Source of the DNA: VAZQ01 sp963821505
GTDB lineage: Bacteria > Pseudomonadota > Alphaproteobacteria > Rhizobiales > Xanthobacteraceae
Length of the DNA stretch: 64,000 bases
NCBI GenBank assembly: GCA_963821505.1
Contig: CAWGEH010000013.1
Coordinates: forward strand, 248,001-312,000
Reading direction: 5' to 3'
In this document: positions 9,232-18,358 of the stretch, one piece after another
Position numbering within the stretch: position 1 is the first letter of the stretch
Layout of the letters: each line of letters begins with the position of its first letter
Translations under genes and position numbers: made by a program
The notes under the pieces: generated by a model
Databases searched by the model: none
What the model was told of the DNA's origin: nothing
What the model saw: the letters and a program-made list of their open reading frames with translations, nothing else

Positions 9232-11793
9232 TTAAGAGGACGTGATCCCGACCCGCATCGAGAGCGCGGTGACCACCACGTTGAGGCGCCGCAGCATGGT
9301 CTCGAACAGGTGAAAGGCCTCGGTCTTGTATTCGATGAGCGGCTGGCGGCGGGCATAGCTGCGCCAACCGATGGCCCGGCGGAGATCCTCGAGCGTCATG
9401 AGATGCTCGCGCCAGAGCTGGTCGAGCGCATGCAGCACGATCAGCTTCTGCATGTGCCGGATGGCGGTGGCGCCGAATCTGGCATCCTTGCCTGCCATCC
9501 AACGGTCGGCGGCTCGCACGACACGCTCTCGCATCTCTTCACCGGTGATCCTCTCTTCTTTCGCCCAGGCGTGGAGCGGTAGGGCCAGCGTGAGGACGTC
9601 GCGCACCTCGCGATCGAGACCTGTGACGTCCCACTGTTCGGGATAGGCGTTTTCGGGGACGTGCTTGCCGACGAGGTCCTCGACGGCGGCATGGCGCATG
9701 TCTGCGACGATCTCGTTCACCGCCTCGTCCTTCATCCATTCCACCCGCTGGTCGAAGATCACCTTGCGCTGGTCGTTCATCACGTTGTCGAACTTCAAGA
9801 GGTTCTTGCGGATGTCGAAGTTGCGCGCCTCCACCTTCTGCTGCGCCTTCTCCAGCGCCTTGTTGATCCAGGAATGGACGATCGCCTCGTTCTCCTTGAG
9901 CCCCAGCCGCTGCAGCATGCTGTCGAGCTTGTCGGTCCCGAAGATGCGCATCAGGTCGTCTTCCAGCGACAGGAAGAACTTGGAGTGCCCGGGGTCGCCC
10001 TGCCGCCCGGAGCGCCCGCGCAGCTGGTTGTCGATGCGACGGCTCTCGTGCCGCTCGGTCCCCAGCACGAACAGCCCGCCCGCCGCCAGCGCCTTCTCCT
10101 TCAATCGCGCCACCTGGGCGCGGATCTCGGCCGCCCGCGGGTCGCGCTCGCGCGCGCGCGCGTCCTCGATGTCGGCCAGTTCCTGCCGGATGCGCATCTC
10201 GGCATTGCCGCCGAGCTGGATGTCGGTGCCGCGACCCGCCATGTTGGTGGCGATCGTAATCGCCCCGGGCACTCCCGCCTGCCCGATGATATAGGCCTCC
10301 TGCTCGTGGTAGCGGGCATTGAGGATGGCGAACACCTTGGCCTTGGAGGCCCCGTCGTCGCCGGAATAGAGCGCGGCAAACGCGTTGGGGTCGGTGAAGT
10401 CGTGCTGCTCCCAGCCCTGCTGGCGCAGCATCTCCGCCAGTTGCTCCGATTTCTCGATCGACGTGGTCCCCACCAGCACCGGCTGGCCGCGCCCCTTGCA
10501 GTCCTCGATCAGGGTCAGGATCGAGCGGTACTTCTCGGCCGCCGTGCGATAGACCTCGTCGTCGTCGTCGATGCGCACCATCGCCTGGTTGGTCGGCACC
10601 TCGATCACTTCCAGGTTGTAGATGTCGATGAACTCGTCCGCCTCGGTCATCGCCGTCCCGGTCATGCCGGCGAGCTTCTCGTACATGCGGAAGTAGTTCT
10701 GGAACGTGATCGAGGCGAGCGTCTGGTTCTCCGGCTGGATCGGCTGGCGCTCCTTGGCCTCCAGCGCCTGGTGCAGCCCCTCCGAATAGCGCCGCCCCGG
10801 CATCATCCGCCCGGTGAACTCGTCGATGATCACCACCTCGCCGTTGCGAACGATATAGTCCTTGTCGCGCTGGAACAGCTTGTGCGCCTTGAGCGCCTGA
10901 TTCACATGGTGGACGGTCGAGACGTTCTCCACGTCGTAGAGCGAATCCCCCTTGAGCAGAGCGTTCGCCCGCAGCGTCTGCTCCATCTTCTCCATGCCCG
11001 CTTCCGTCAGCGTCACCGTCCGCTGCTTCTCGTCAACCTCGTAGTCGGCCTTCTCCAGCTTCGGAATATAGGCGTCGATCGTGTTGTAGAACTCCGAGCG
11101 GTCGTCCAAGGGACCGGAAATGATTAGCGGGGTCCTGGCTTCGTCGATCAGGATCGAGTCGACCTCGTCCACGATGGCGTAGATGTGCCCGCGCTGGACC
11201 ATGTCCTCCAGCCGGTACTTCATGTTGTCGCGCAGATAGTCGAAGCCGAGCTCGTTGTTGGTGCCGTAGGTCACGTCGGCGTCGTAGGCGATCTTGCGCT
11301 GCTCGTCGTCGAGCCCGTGCACGATCACCCCGACCTTGAGGCCGAGAAAATTGTAGATCTGACCCATCCATTCGGCGTCGCGCTTGGCCAGGTAGTCGTT
11401 CACCGTCACCACGTGCACGCCGCGGCCGGCAAGCGCGTTGAGATAGACCGGCAAGGTCGCCACCAGCGTCTTGCCTTCGCCGGTCTTCATCTCCGCGATG
11501 CGCCCCTCGTGCAGGATCATGCCGCCGATCAATTGCACGTCGAAGTGACGCTGCCCCAAGGTGCGCTTGGCCGCCTCCCGGCAGGTGGCAAACGCCGGCA
11601 CCAGGATCTCGTCCAGGCTCACTCCCTCCGCCACCTGCTGCTTGAAAGCCTCCGTGCGCGCCCGCAACCCCTCGTCCGACAGACCCTCCACCTCCTTCTC
11701 CAGCGCGTTGATCTCCGCAACCCGCGGCAGATACGACTTGATCCGCCGCTCGTTCGAAGAACCAAACAGCTTGCGAGCAAGCGCGACCGTCAT
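9232..11793 (-). CDS. secA: Preprotein translocase ATPase SecA, lacking the C-terminal tail
   Basis: An 853-residue SecA motor that drives unfolded proteins through SecYEG. The Walker A motif is at residues 102-110 (MKTGEGKTL), the DEVD box lies in VDEVDSILID, and motif VI-type residues are in NMAGRGTD and QLRGRSGRQGD. The helical scaffold ends normally (EAFHLFETMLRRL...) but the protein stops about ten residues later. The linker and zinc-binding CxCxSG...CH tail that bind SecB and lipid in most proteobacterial SecAs are absent. Its ATG overlaps the tonB stop (ATGA), an arrangement implying translational coupling and a shared mRNA with exbB-exbD-tonB. It could be the only SecA with a lost tail or a specialised second copy. 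Confidence 0.9.
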   Translation of the reverse strand: MTVALARKLFGSSNERRIKSYLPRVAEINALEKEVEGLSDEGLRARTEAFKQQVAEGVSLDEILVPAFATCREAAKRTLGQRHFDVQLIGGMILHEGRIAEMKTGEGKTLVATLPVYLNALAGRGVHVVTVNDYLAKRDAEWMGQIYNFLGLKVGVIVHGLDDEQRKIAYDADVTYGTNNELGFDYLRDNMKYRLEDMVQRGHIYAIVDEVDSILIDEARTPLIISGPLDDRSEFYNTIDAYIPKLEKADYEVDEKQRTVTLTEAGMEKMEQTLRANALLKGDSLYDVENVSTVHHVNQALKAHKLFQRDKDYIVRNGEVVIIDEFTGRMMPGRRYSEGLHQALEAKERQPIQPENQTLASITFQNYFRMYEKLAGMTGTAMTEADEFIDIYNLEVIEVPTNQAMVRIDDDDEVYRTAAEKYRSILTLIEDCKGRGQPVLVGTTSIEKSEQLAEMLRQQGWEQHDFTDPNAFAALYSGDDGASKAKVFAILNARYHEQEAYIIGQAGVPGAITIATNMAGRGTDIQLGGNAEMRIRQELADIEDARARERDPRAAEIRAQVARLKEKALAAGGLFVLGTERHESRRIDNQLRGRSGRQGDPGHSKFFLSLEDDLMRIFGTDKLDSMLQRLGLKENEAIVHSWINKALEKAQQKVEARNFDIRKNLLKFDNVMNDQRKVIFDQRVEWMKDEAVNEIVADMRHAAVEDLVGKHVPENAYPEQWDVTGLDREVRDVLTLALPLHAWAKEERITGEEMRERVVRAADRWMAGKDARFGATAIRHMQKLIVLHALDQLWREHLMTLEDLRRAIGWRSYARRQPLIEYKTEAFHLFETMLRRLNVVVTALSMRVGITSS

Positions 11794-12656
11794 CGCTTCA
11801 CGACGGGAGAAGCTCCAAGCGGCAAGAAACGGATCGGAACAATCAATGTCACGGGGTCGCCCGGAAATTCCGAGGGCGGCGGCGGGAGAGGCTGAGCCCG
11901 GCGCAGCACCGCCACCGCCTCCTCGTCGAGAACAGGCACGCCCGACGAGCGCACGACCCGGGGACTGTCGACCAGATGCCCCCGGCGATCGAGGCTGAAG
12001 AAGACCTGGACGACACCCGTTTGGCCCCGACGCTCGGCGGCCTCCGGATAACGGATGGTGCGCTCGAGCAGCATCGCGACCTGCTTGGTCCAGGTCGGCA
12101 CTGCATTCGAAGTGCTGGGCTTGGGCTTGCCCTGAGTCGGCGCGACCGGTATCGCGGCCGTCTGCTCCGGGATCGACTGCAGCGCGGAGGTCGCGGGCGC
12201 CGGCGGGCGCGGCTCCTGCCGCTTCGGGGTTTCCTGCTTCACCTCCTGCGGCGGCGGAGGCTGGATCGCGATTTCGGGATTGGGCGCAGGCTTGACTTCC
12301 GGCGGCGGCTCTTCGACCGGCTTAAATTCGACCTTTTCTTCGACCTTCTGCTCGAGCTTCGCCTCGACCTTCTGCTTGACCTTCTCCTCGATCTTTTCCT
12401 CCACGCTCTCGACCGGTTTGTCGGGCGAGGCATCCGATGCCGTCATTTCAGGACCGGGCGGAAGCTCCGTCTGCTTGACCGGCGCGGCCAGCACCGGCGC
12501 GAACTCGATCACGATGGCTCCGGCGAGGTCGTCAGGCTCGATCGGTTCGTGCCAGGTGACCATCGCCGCGGCGATTGCGCCATATGCGAGCACGACGAGC
12601 CCGCCGCTGATGGCCCAGCGTCGCAGGTCGGCCAGGTCTTCGGCGCTCAACGTCAT
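11790..12656 (-). CDS. tonB: TonB energy transducer
   Basis: A 288-residue TonB-family protein. One N-terminal membrane helix (about residues 15-35) is followed by an extended periplasmic region. A charged Glu/Lys heptad-like stretch (EEKIEEKVKQKVEAKLEQKV) and Pro-rich segments lead to the C-terminal domain (about 195-280; RYPEAAERRGQTGVVQV). It transmits proton-motive energy from ExbB/ExbD to outer-membrane receptors, most plausibly the receptor encoded at 15604. The ATG at 12656 overlaps the exbD stop (ATGA), and its own stop overlaps the secA start. A GTG one codon upstream is an alternative start. Confidence 0.9.
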   Translation of the reverse strand: MTLSAEDLADLRRWAISGGLVVLAYGAIAAAMVTWHEPIEPDDLAGAIVIEFAPVLAAPVKQTELPPGPEMTASDASPDKPVESVEEKIEEKVKQKVEAKLEQKVEEKVEFKPVEEPPPEVKPAPNPEIAIQPPPPQEVKQETPKRQEPRPPAPATSALQSIPEQTAAIPVAPTQGKPKPSTSNAVPTWTKQVAMLLERTIRYPEAAERRGQTGVVQVFFSLDRRGHLVDSPRVVRSSGVPVLDEEAVAVLRRAQPLPPPPSEFPGDPVTLIVPIRFLPLGASPVVKR

Positions 12657-13081
12657 CACGGCTCGGACACTTTCTCCAGTCCGACCAGCGCGACTTTCAG
12701 GTATCCCGCCGCGCGCAGGAGGTTCATGACCTCCATCATTTCGCCGTAGGGTACCGCCTTGTCCGCGCGCAAAAAGATCAGAGTGTCCTTGTCGCCCTTT
12801 GCCGCCGCATCGAGCGTGTTCTGCAACATGTCGCGGGGAACGGGATCGTTGCCAAGTGCCAGTGTCAGATCGGACTTCACCGACAGGTAGAGCGGCTTGT
12901 CCGGGCGTTGTTGCGGTTGGGCGGTCGATGCCGGCAGGTTGACCTGGATGTCGACGGTGGCAAGCGGCGCCGCCACCATGAAGATGATGAGCAACACCAG
13001 CATCACGTCGATGAACGGCGTGACGTTGATCTCGTGGACCTCGTTGAGGGTGTCCTCGCCGTGATCGAGACGTACGCTCAT
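12656..13081 (-). CDS. exbD: Biopolymer transport protein ExbD
   Basis: A 141-residue ExbD. It has a short cytoplasmic N-terminus, then EINVTPFIDVMLVLLIIFMV, where the Asp of the FIDVML motif is the proton-carrying residue in the single membrane helix, followed by a periplasmic domain. It forms the proton channel and motor with ExbB that powers TonB. ATG 13081 gives the standard family N-terminus (MSVRLD...); the reading frame stays open further upstream but overlaps exbB. It lies 40 bp after exbB and overlaps tonB. Confidence 0.9.
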   Translation of the reverse strand: MSVRLDHGEDTLNEVHEINVTPFIDVMLVLLIIFMVAAPLATVDIQVNLPASTAQPQQRPDKPLYLSVKSDLTLALGNDPVPRDMLQNTLDAAAKGDKDTLIFLRADKAVPYGEMMEVMNLLRAAGYLKVALVGLEKVSEP

Positions 13082-13121
13082 GAGGACATCCTTCGATACG
13101 TGTTCGGATGCAGGTTGAGCT

Positions 13122-13997
13122 TCACTCCGCGGCGGTCGACACCGGGGTCGGTCTGCGTGCGGCCGCCGTGGGCACCGCGGCGGGGCGCTCGAGGTCGCGG
13201 CTGACAAGCCGCAAGACCTCCGCCGCGGTATCGCCGAGCAGCGCGCGATAGCCCGCGATCGACCGCGCGAACACATTGTAGATGACCACGGCGGGAATGG
13301 CAGCGGCAAGCCCGAAGGCCGTCGCCAGCAGCGCCTCCGCGATCCCCGGCGCCACCACCGCGAGATTGGTGGTGTGCGACTTCGAGATGCCGATGAAGCT
13401 GTTCATGATGCCCCAGACCGTGCCGAACAAGCCGACGAAGGGCGCGGTCGCGCCGATGGTCGCGAGGACGCCGGTGCCGCGCAGGATCCTCCGTCCGTAG
13501 GCCGCTTCGATGCGCTCGAGACGCGACGCGATTCTTTCCTTGATGCCGTCGCGTTCCAACGAGCCGGCGGAAAGCTTCAGCTCCGTCAGCGCGGCATCGA
13601 GAAACTGCCGCGCTTCGCCCTCGGCACCGGCAAGCCGTTCCACGCCCTCCGACGTGGAACGCACGCTCGTGAGCATCTTCAAGGCCGCGCGCACCCGCCG
13701 CTTGGCGACCACGATCTCGATCGTCTTGGCGAGCCATACCGTCCAGGTGACGAGCGAGGCAACGACAAGGCCGATCAGCACCGCCTTCACCACCGGATCG
13801 GCGTTGAGATACATGCCCCATGGGCTGAGGTCGCGCGGCAGCGTCGCGGTGCCGACGAGCGGCGTGCTGGGCGCGTCCTGGGCAAGTGCCGACATCGGGG
13901 TGGCGGCCAATATGACCGTCGCTGCACCGCGCAGCATCGCAGCGTTTGCGCCCTCCAGCACTGCGACAAGCCGATTACGTGTTCCCCGGACTTCCAT
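13122..13997 (-). CDS. exbB: TonB-system proton channel ExbB
   Basis: A protein of about 291 residues of the MotA/TolQ/ExbB family. A cleavable-looking leader (ending MSALAQDAP) precedes three membrane helices: one near WGMYLNADPVVKAVLIG, and the paired helices in GTGVLATIGATAPFVGLFGT and IAEALLATAFGLAAAIPAV. I chose ATG 13997, which has GGTGAGG upstream on the mRNA; another ATG at 14042 lies only 3 bp from the palindrome 14045-14059 and lacks a Shine-Dalgarno. First gene of exbB-exbD-tonB-secA. Confidence 0.88.
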   Translation of the reverse strand: MEVRGTRNRLVAVLEGANAAMLRGAATVILAATPMSALAQDAPSTPLVGTATLPRDLSPWGMYLNADPVVKAVLIGLVVASLVTWTVWLAKTIEIVVAKRRVRAALKMLTSVRSTSEGVERLAGAEGEARQFLDAALTELKLSAGSLERDGIKERIASRLERIEAAYGRRILRGTGVLATIGATAPFVGLFGTVWGIMNSFIGISKSHTTNLAVVAPGIAEALLATAFGLAAAIPAVVIYNVFARSIAGYRALLGDTAAEVLRLVSRDLERPAAVPTAAARRPTPVSTAAE

Positions 13998-14044
13998 CTC
14001 GACTGGCCTCACCTCGCCGCCGTCACTATCACGCACCGCCATGA

Positions 14045-14059
14045 TGTTATAATGTAACA
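14045..14059. promoter_or_regulatory. Perfect palindrome before the exbB operon (candidate operator)
   Basis: TGTTA-N5-TAACA forms a perfect 15-bp inverted repeat in an AT-rich patch of the 97-bp gap between the PepSY gene end and exbB. On the minus strand, the same stretch contains a TATAAC-like -10 element, so a bound repressor would block transcription of exbB-exbD-tonB-secA. The regulator is not identified; the motif is not a classic Fur or RirA box. Confidence 0.45.
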
Positions 14060-14094
14060 GATCAACTTCCGGTGATCCACGTTCCTGCCTCTCA

Positions 14095-15321
14095 TCACTC
14101 GGCGGCCTGCAGTTCGCCGCGGTCTGTGGCGCGATTTGCCGCGAGCTCCCTGCGAGCGCGTCGGCCGCGCCACCACATGATGACGCCGGTCGCCGCAAAT
14201 ACCAGCGGGAAGACCCCGGTCAGGAACACCACGAATTGCCACACCGGGCCGCTGTGGCTGCCCTCGTGGATCCACCGCATCCATTGTGCCGCACGGTCTC
14301 CGGCCAGCGGGGCGGGCAAACGCTCGACGGCGCCACTGCGATCGTCGAGCGTGACGGTGGTGATCTCACCGCTCTCGGCGCTGCGCAGTTGTACGCGCCA
14401 GACCGGAGCGATGTCCGGATCGATGTCGCTTGCGCCCTCGCCTCTGCTTCCGCGTTCTGCGCCCCGCGCGCGGCCGCGCTCGTTGGTGCTCGCATTCGCG
14501 ATAGGCAGGAATATGACGGCGGGGCGAGCGCCGCGTTGCGCCGCGAGCGCGGCGGCGAGCGCGGCGTCCGGGGTGAACCGCGTATCGCCCACGATCCCCC
14601 CGAAGCCCGGCCGCTGGCCTTGCGGGGTCATCGGCGCGATCGACGACGTGAGTTGGCGGGCAGTCTGTGGGAAGCCGAGATAGATGCCGGTGGACGACAC
14701 CACCGCGAGCGGCGAAGCGATCCAGAACCCGATGAGGTGATGAAGATTGGTCGTCGTGTGCGCGGCCCGGCGCCAGCGCAGGCCGGACAGGAACCCGCCA
14801 TTGCGCGGCCACCACAGCCAGATGCCGGTGAGCGAGAGGAGCAGCATGCCGACGCCCACCCAACCGACGATGGCGCGGCCGGAATATTCGGGAATCGTCA
14901 GGTTTTCGTGAAAGCGATGCAGCCAGCCCATGAACGACGAGCGAAAATCCACGACGTCAAGCACGCGCGCCGTGGGCGGATCGAGATAGACATTGACGAT
15001 CCGCGCCGGGCCGCTCTTTGCGCTGGGCGCGCCGCGGGCCATCACGACCACCGGCCAGCCGTCGTCCGCGGGAAACCGCACGGCGACGGGCCGCGCACTC
15101 GTTTCCAGCGCTGCCGCGGCGCTAGCAAGGTAAGCCGAAGGCTGCACCACCTGCCGGCCGCTCACGGCGTAGCGGCCCGGATGGATCAACGCATCGAGGG
15201 GGTCGTGCCACACCAACAGCGCGCCGGAAACCGCGGTCGGCACCAGCAGGACCATGAGCCCGATGCCGATCCAGCGATGAACGGTCCACCACACCGTTCG
15301 CAGCCGCGCCGAATTGGACAT
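14095..15321 (-). CDS. PepSY-domain inner-membrane protein (siderophore/iron reductase type)
   Basis: A 408-residue PepSY-associated membrane protein with four helices: about 15-40, the region after GRAIVGWVGVGMLLL, HHLIGFWIASPLAVV, and VWQFVVFLTGVFPLVF near the C-terminus. The conserved histidines (WTVHRW, GWLHRFHE, LHHLIGFW, WMRWIHEG) are typical of the heme-binding, FecR-neighbouring PepSY_TM proteins thought to reduce ferric-siderophores at the inner membrane. It is divergently oriented from the TonB receptor, as in many iron loci. ATG 15321 is preferred over TTG 15339 because GGGAG lies just upstream. Confidence 0.82.
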   Translation of the reverse strand: MSNSARLRTVWWTVHRWIGIGLMVLLVPTAVSGALLVWHDPLDALIHPGRYAVSGRQVVQPSAYLASAAAALETSARPVAVRFPADDGWPVVVMARGAPSAKSGPARIVNVYLDPPTARVLDVVDFRSSFMGWLHRFHENLTIPEYSGRAIVGWVGVGMLLLSLTGIWLWWPRNGGFLSGLRWRRAAHTTTNLHHLIGFWIASPLAVVSSTGIYLGFPQTARQLTSSIAPMTPQGQRPGFGGIVGDTRFTPDAALAAALAAQRGARPAVIFLPIANASTNERGRARGAERGSRGEGASDIDPDIAPVWRVQLRSAESGEITTVTLDDRSGAVERLPAPLAGDRAAQWMRWIHEGSHSGPVWQFVVFLTGVFPLVFAATGVIMWWRGRRARRELAANRATDRGELQAAE

Positions 15322-15603
15322 CGTGGGCTCCCGTAACAAGGCCGTCAGGACGAATTTTGGCTCGATAGTCGCCGTCTGAAGATTCTTGCTCGATACATGT
15401 AATTACTGTGTTGATCAATACATGCTGCGACACTTCTATAGTTTTGAATTGTTATAAAGAGAATGGAACAGCCCTGATATCAAATGATAACCGATGTTGC
15501 ATATTTGTTATTGTTGCTCAGCCGGCCAGCGTGTAGCAAGTAATACCGAGATAGACTGTAGTATTGAAGATTTCTAAAGTAAAAGATGCAATGGAGGCGT
15601 GCG
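15322..15603. promoter_or_regulatory. AT-rich divergent promoter region between the PepSY gene and the TonB receptor
   Basis: About 280 bp, clearly richer in A+T than the surrounding genes, separating two divergent iron-transport genes. It must hold both promoters. It includes TTGTTATAA near 15450 and a TTTCTAAA half-site at 15571-15578 resembling part of an Irr-type box, but no complete known operator could be recognised. The receptor's Shine-Dalgarno GGAGG (15593-15597) precedes ATG 15604. Confidence 0.5.
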
Positions 15604-18132
15604 ATGTTGCGATCGGCAGGATGTGAAACCCAGCGCACGCTTCGCTCCAAAGCCGGTTTTGTGACCGCCGCCGCGCTGTTCTATCTCGGCAGCGCGATCG
15701 AGACCGAGGCGGAACCCGCCGCCAACGACCAGACCAGCAGCGAGCAGGCGCCGGCTCCGGCACCACAACAGAATTCGCCGGAGCAAGCTTCGCCGGAGCA
15801 GACGCCGTCCACGCCGCAGGCGCCATCCACGCCGCAGGCGCCGTCCGGCGCAACGCCCGCACCCGGCGTGCCGGAGGCCGCGGTGCCGCTTCCGACCGTG
15901 TCGGTGCAGGCGAGCCGGCCGCGCGCGCCCACCGCGGTGGAGGCTGCGCCCGCCCGGCCGGTCGCGCCGCCCCCGCCGCCGCCCCAGCCGGTGGCGGCGG
16001 ATCAATCGGCCGCCGCCACGACGAACCCGCCGCTGGGCGCGACGCCGTATCAGGTCACCAACACCGGCATCACGCGCCTGCCGGTGCCGATCCTCGACAT
16101 GCCGCAGACGGTCAACGTCATCCCGCAGGCAATCATTCAGGAACAGAGCGTCAGCACCGTCGAAGACGCGTTGCGCTACGTCCCCGGCATCACCTTCAGC
16201 GCCGGGGAAGGCGGCCAGCAGGGCGACGGCCCGATCATCCGCGGCTTCGTCGCGCGCGGCGACCTGTTCCGCGACGGCATCCGCGATCCCGGCTGGTACA
16301 CCCGCGACGCCTTCTCGATCGATCGGATCGAAGTCTACAAGGGGCCGTCGGCGTTCGCGTTCGGGCGCGGCGCCACCGGCGGCGCCATCAACGTCGTCAC
16401 CAAGCTGCCGACCGGCGCGCAGTACCTGGAGTCGACGTCGACGGTGGCGACGGGGAACGGCTACCGCGAGGTCGTCGATGCCAGCGGCAGGACCGGCAAC
16501 GTCTCCGGCCGCATCCAGGGCCTGTGGCAGGACGTCAACACGCCGACCCGCGACGACATCTGGACCAAGCGCTGGGGCGTCGCGCCGTCGGCGACCTACG
16601 ACTTCCAGCAGGGCACCAAGGCGACGCTGTATTACATCTACCAGGGCGAGCAGGGCGTCTCGGATTACGGCTTCACCTATCTTCCGCAGCCGGCCTTCGA
16701 CCCCAAGACCGGCGCCATTTCCAATCCCGGCTATTACGGCAACGGCGCGCCGACCCCTCCCCTCCCCGTTCCTCGCACCAACTTTTTCGGCATCCCGGGC
16801 GGACCGCTCGGCGACATCACCGAGGTCGAAACCCACATCCTGACGCAGAAGGTCGAGCACGAGTTCGACAAGGACCTCAAGCTCGTCAACGCCACCCGCT
16901 ATATCGACAACGAACGCTTTGCGCGCGTCACCGCGCCGCGCAGCCTGGGCACCGCCACGGCGGTGTTTCCCAATCCGCCGCCGGTCGACTTCCCCGTCGA
17001 CCAGATGTTCGTCGGCCGCGAACGGCGCGAGCGCGAAACCGACAACACCTACCTCGTCAACCAGAGCGACCTCGTCGGCAAGTTCCAAACCGGCATCGCC
17101 GAACACCAAGTGTCGACCGGGATCGAGGCGGCCTACGAGACGCGCCACCAGGACCGGCGCGACCTCTGCGTCTCCACCTTTCCCGCGTGCCGCACCAATG
17201 TGGTCATGCCCGATCCCAACGGCTCCCCGATCGGCGGCGGGATCACGATCTTTCAGCCGATCGACACCAGGTCGACCGACATCGCCGCCTATGTGTCCGA
17301 TCAGGCCAAGATCACCAAATATTTCGAGTTGCTAGGCTCCATGCGTTTCGACCGCTTCAGCACCACCTACAGCGACCCGAACACCGTCGGCGCCTCCAAT
17401 CTGGAGCGCACCGACGACCTGTTCAGCTATCGATTCGGCGCGGTCGTCCACCCGACGGAAAAATCCACCCTCTACGCCGCCTACGGCAACTCCTATAACC
17501 CGTCGGCGGAACTGGGAACGCTGGCGAACGCGAGCGTCGCCGCGCTCGCGCCCGAGCAAACCCACACCCTCGAGGTCGGCGCCAAGGCCGACCTGCGCAA
17601 CGGCCAGATCAGCCTCGCCGGCGCGGTGTTCCGCATCGAAAAGACCAATCTGCGCATCACCGATCCGGTCAACACCACCGTATCGATTCTCGACGGCGTC
17701 GCGCGCGTCGACGGCGTCGAGGTCGGCGCCACCGGCAAGGTCACGGACAAATGGAGCGTGTTCACCGGCTACAGCTATCTCGAGTCGGTGATCCTCGACA
17801 CCCGCGACCGGAGCATCCTCGGCAAGCATCTGCAGAACACGCCGCGGCATAATTTCACGCTGTGGACGACGTACGAGCTCACCCCCAAATGGACCGTCGG
17901 CGCCGGCGCGATCTACCAGTCGCTCGGCTGGGCGAACAACACCAACGCCGCCTATGTGCCGGACTATTGGAAGTTCGACGCCATGGTCAGCTACAAGGTC
18001 GACGACAAGTCGAGCGTGCAGCTCAACGTCTACAACCTCACCAACAGGCTCTATTACTCGCAGTATTTCGGCAACAACGTCGTGCCCGCGTCCGGCCGCT
18101 GGGCGTCGCTGACGTATCGGACGCGCTGGTGA
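15604..18132 (+). CDS. TonB-dependent siderophore receptor (Fiu/PiuA-like)
   Basis: An 842-residue outer-membrane receptor. A signal-like N-terminus (about 1-35) is followed by an unusually long Pro/Gln/Ala/Glu-rich linker (about 38-140) with repeats such as STPQAP, then the TonB box region and plug (DMPQTVNVIPQAIIQEQ, RGFVARGDLFRDGIRDPGWY, RIEVYKGPSAFAFGRGATGG), and a beta barrel ending in RWASLTYRTRW, with the C-terminal aromatic residue expected of barrel proteins. It imports ferric siderophores, probably catecholate type given the adjacent PiuC-like hydroxylase remnant. ATG 15604 is favoured over 15586 because GGAGG precedes it by seven bases. Confidence 0.9.
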   Translation: MLRSAGCETQRTLRSKAGFVTAAALFYLGSAIETEAEPAANDQTSSEQAPAPAPQQNSPEQASPEQTPSTPQAPSTPQAPSGATPAPGVPEAAVPLPTVSVQASRPRAPTAVEAAPARPVAPPPPPPQPVAADQSAAATTNPPLGATPYQVTNTGITRLPVPILDMPQTVNVIPQAIIQEQSVSTVEDALRYVPGITFSAGEGGQQGDGPIIRGFVARGDLFRDGIRDPGWYTRDAFSIDRIEVYKGPSAFAFGRGATGGAINVVTKLPTGAQYLESTSTVATGNGYREVVDASGRTGNVSGRIQGLWQDVNTPTRDDIWTKRWGVAPSATYDFQQGTKATLYYIYQGEQGVSDYGFTYLPQPAFDPKTGAISNPGYYGNGAPTPPLPVPRTNFFGIPGGPLGDITEVETHILTQKVEHEFDKDLKLVNATRYIDNERFARVTAPRSLGTATAVFPNPPPVDFPVDQMFVGRERRERETDNTYLVNQSDLVGKFQTGIAEHQVSTGIEAAYETRHQDRRDLCVSTFPACRTNVVMPDPNGSPIGGGITIFQPIDTRSTDIAAYVSDQAKITKYFELLGSMRFDRFSTTYSDPNTVGASNLERTDDLFSYRFGAVVHPTEKSTLYAAYGNSYNPSAELGTLANASVAALAPEQTHTLEVGAKADLRNGQISLAGAVFRIEKTNLRITDPVNTTVSILDGVARVDGVEVGATGKVTDKWSVFTGYSYLESVILDTRDRSILGKHLQNTPRHNFTLWTTYELTPKWTVGAGAIYQSLGWANNTNAAYVPDYWKFDAMVSYKVDDKSSVQLNVYNLTNRLYYSQYFGNNVVPASGRWASLTYRTRW

Positions 18133-18161
18133 GGTTCGGCTTGCTCGCCATCGGTGCTAGT

Positions 18162-18304
18162 GTGTCCCGGGCGCAGCGCAGCATGAAGCGAAGCGCAATG
18201 ATGCGCTGCAGACCCGGGATCGTTACACACACCGCCTTCATAACGGTCCCGGATCAGCGCTGCACCGCTTCGCTGCCGCTCGCGCTGCACCGCATCCGGG
18301 ACAC
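18162..18304. repeat. Long imperfect palindromic intergenic repeat
   Basis: Outer arms GTGTCCCGG (18162-18170) and CCGGGACAC (18296-18304) are exact inverted repeats. Inside are further mirrored pieces (CAGCGCAGCATGAAGCGAAG against CGCTTCGCTGCCGCTCGCGC; CCCGGGATC against GGTCCCGGATC). This could fold into a large hairpin between the receptor gene and the hydroxylase remnant. Such elements are common in Bradyrhizobium-like genomes (recognised from memory). Confidence 0.6.
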
Positions 18305-18358
18305 GTCGGCGCCTAATCTAACGCTAACGGATATGCCCCCTACGCGCAGGTGCCTGCG

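Noticed and set aside
15560..15585. Irr-type iron control element before the TonB receptor
   Set aside because: Only one half (TTTCTAAA) matches; the other half and the spacing do not, so I list it only as a resemblance.
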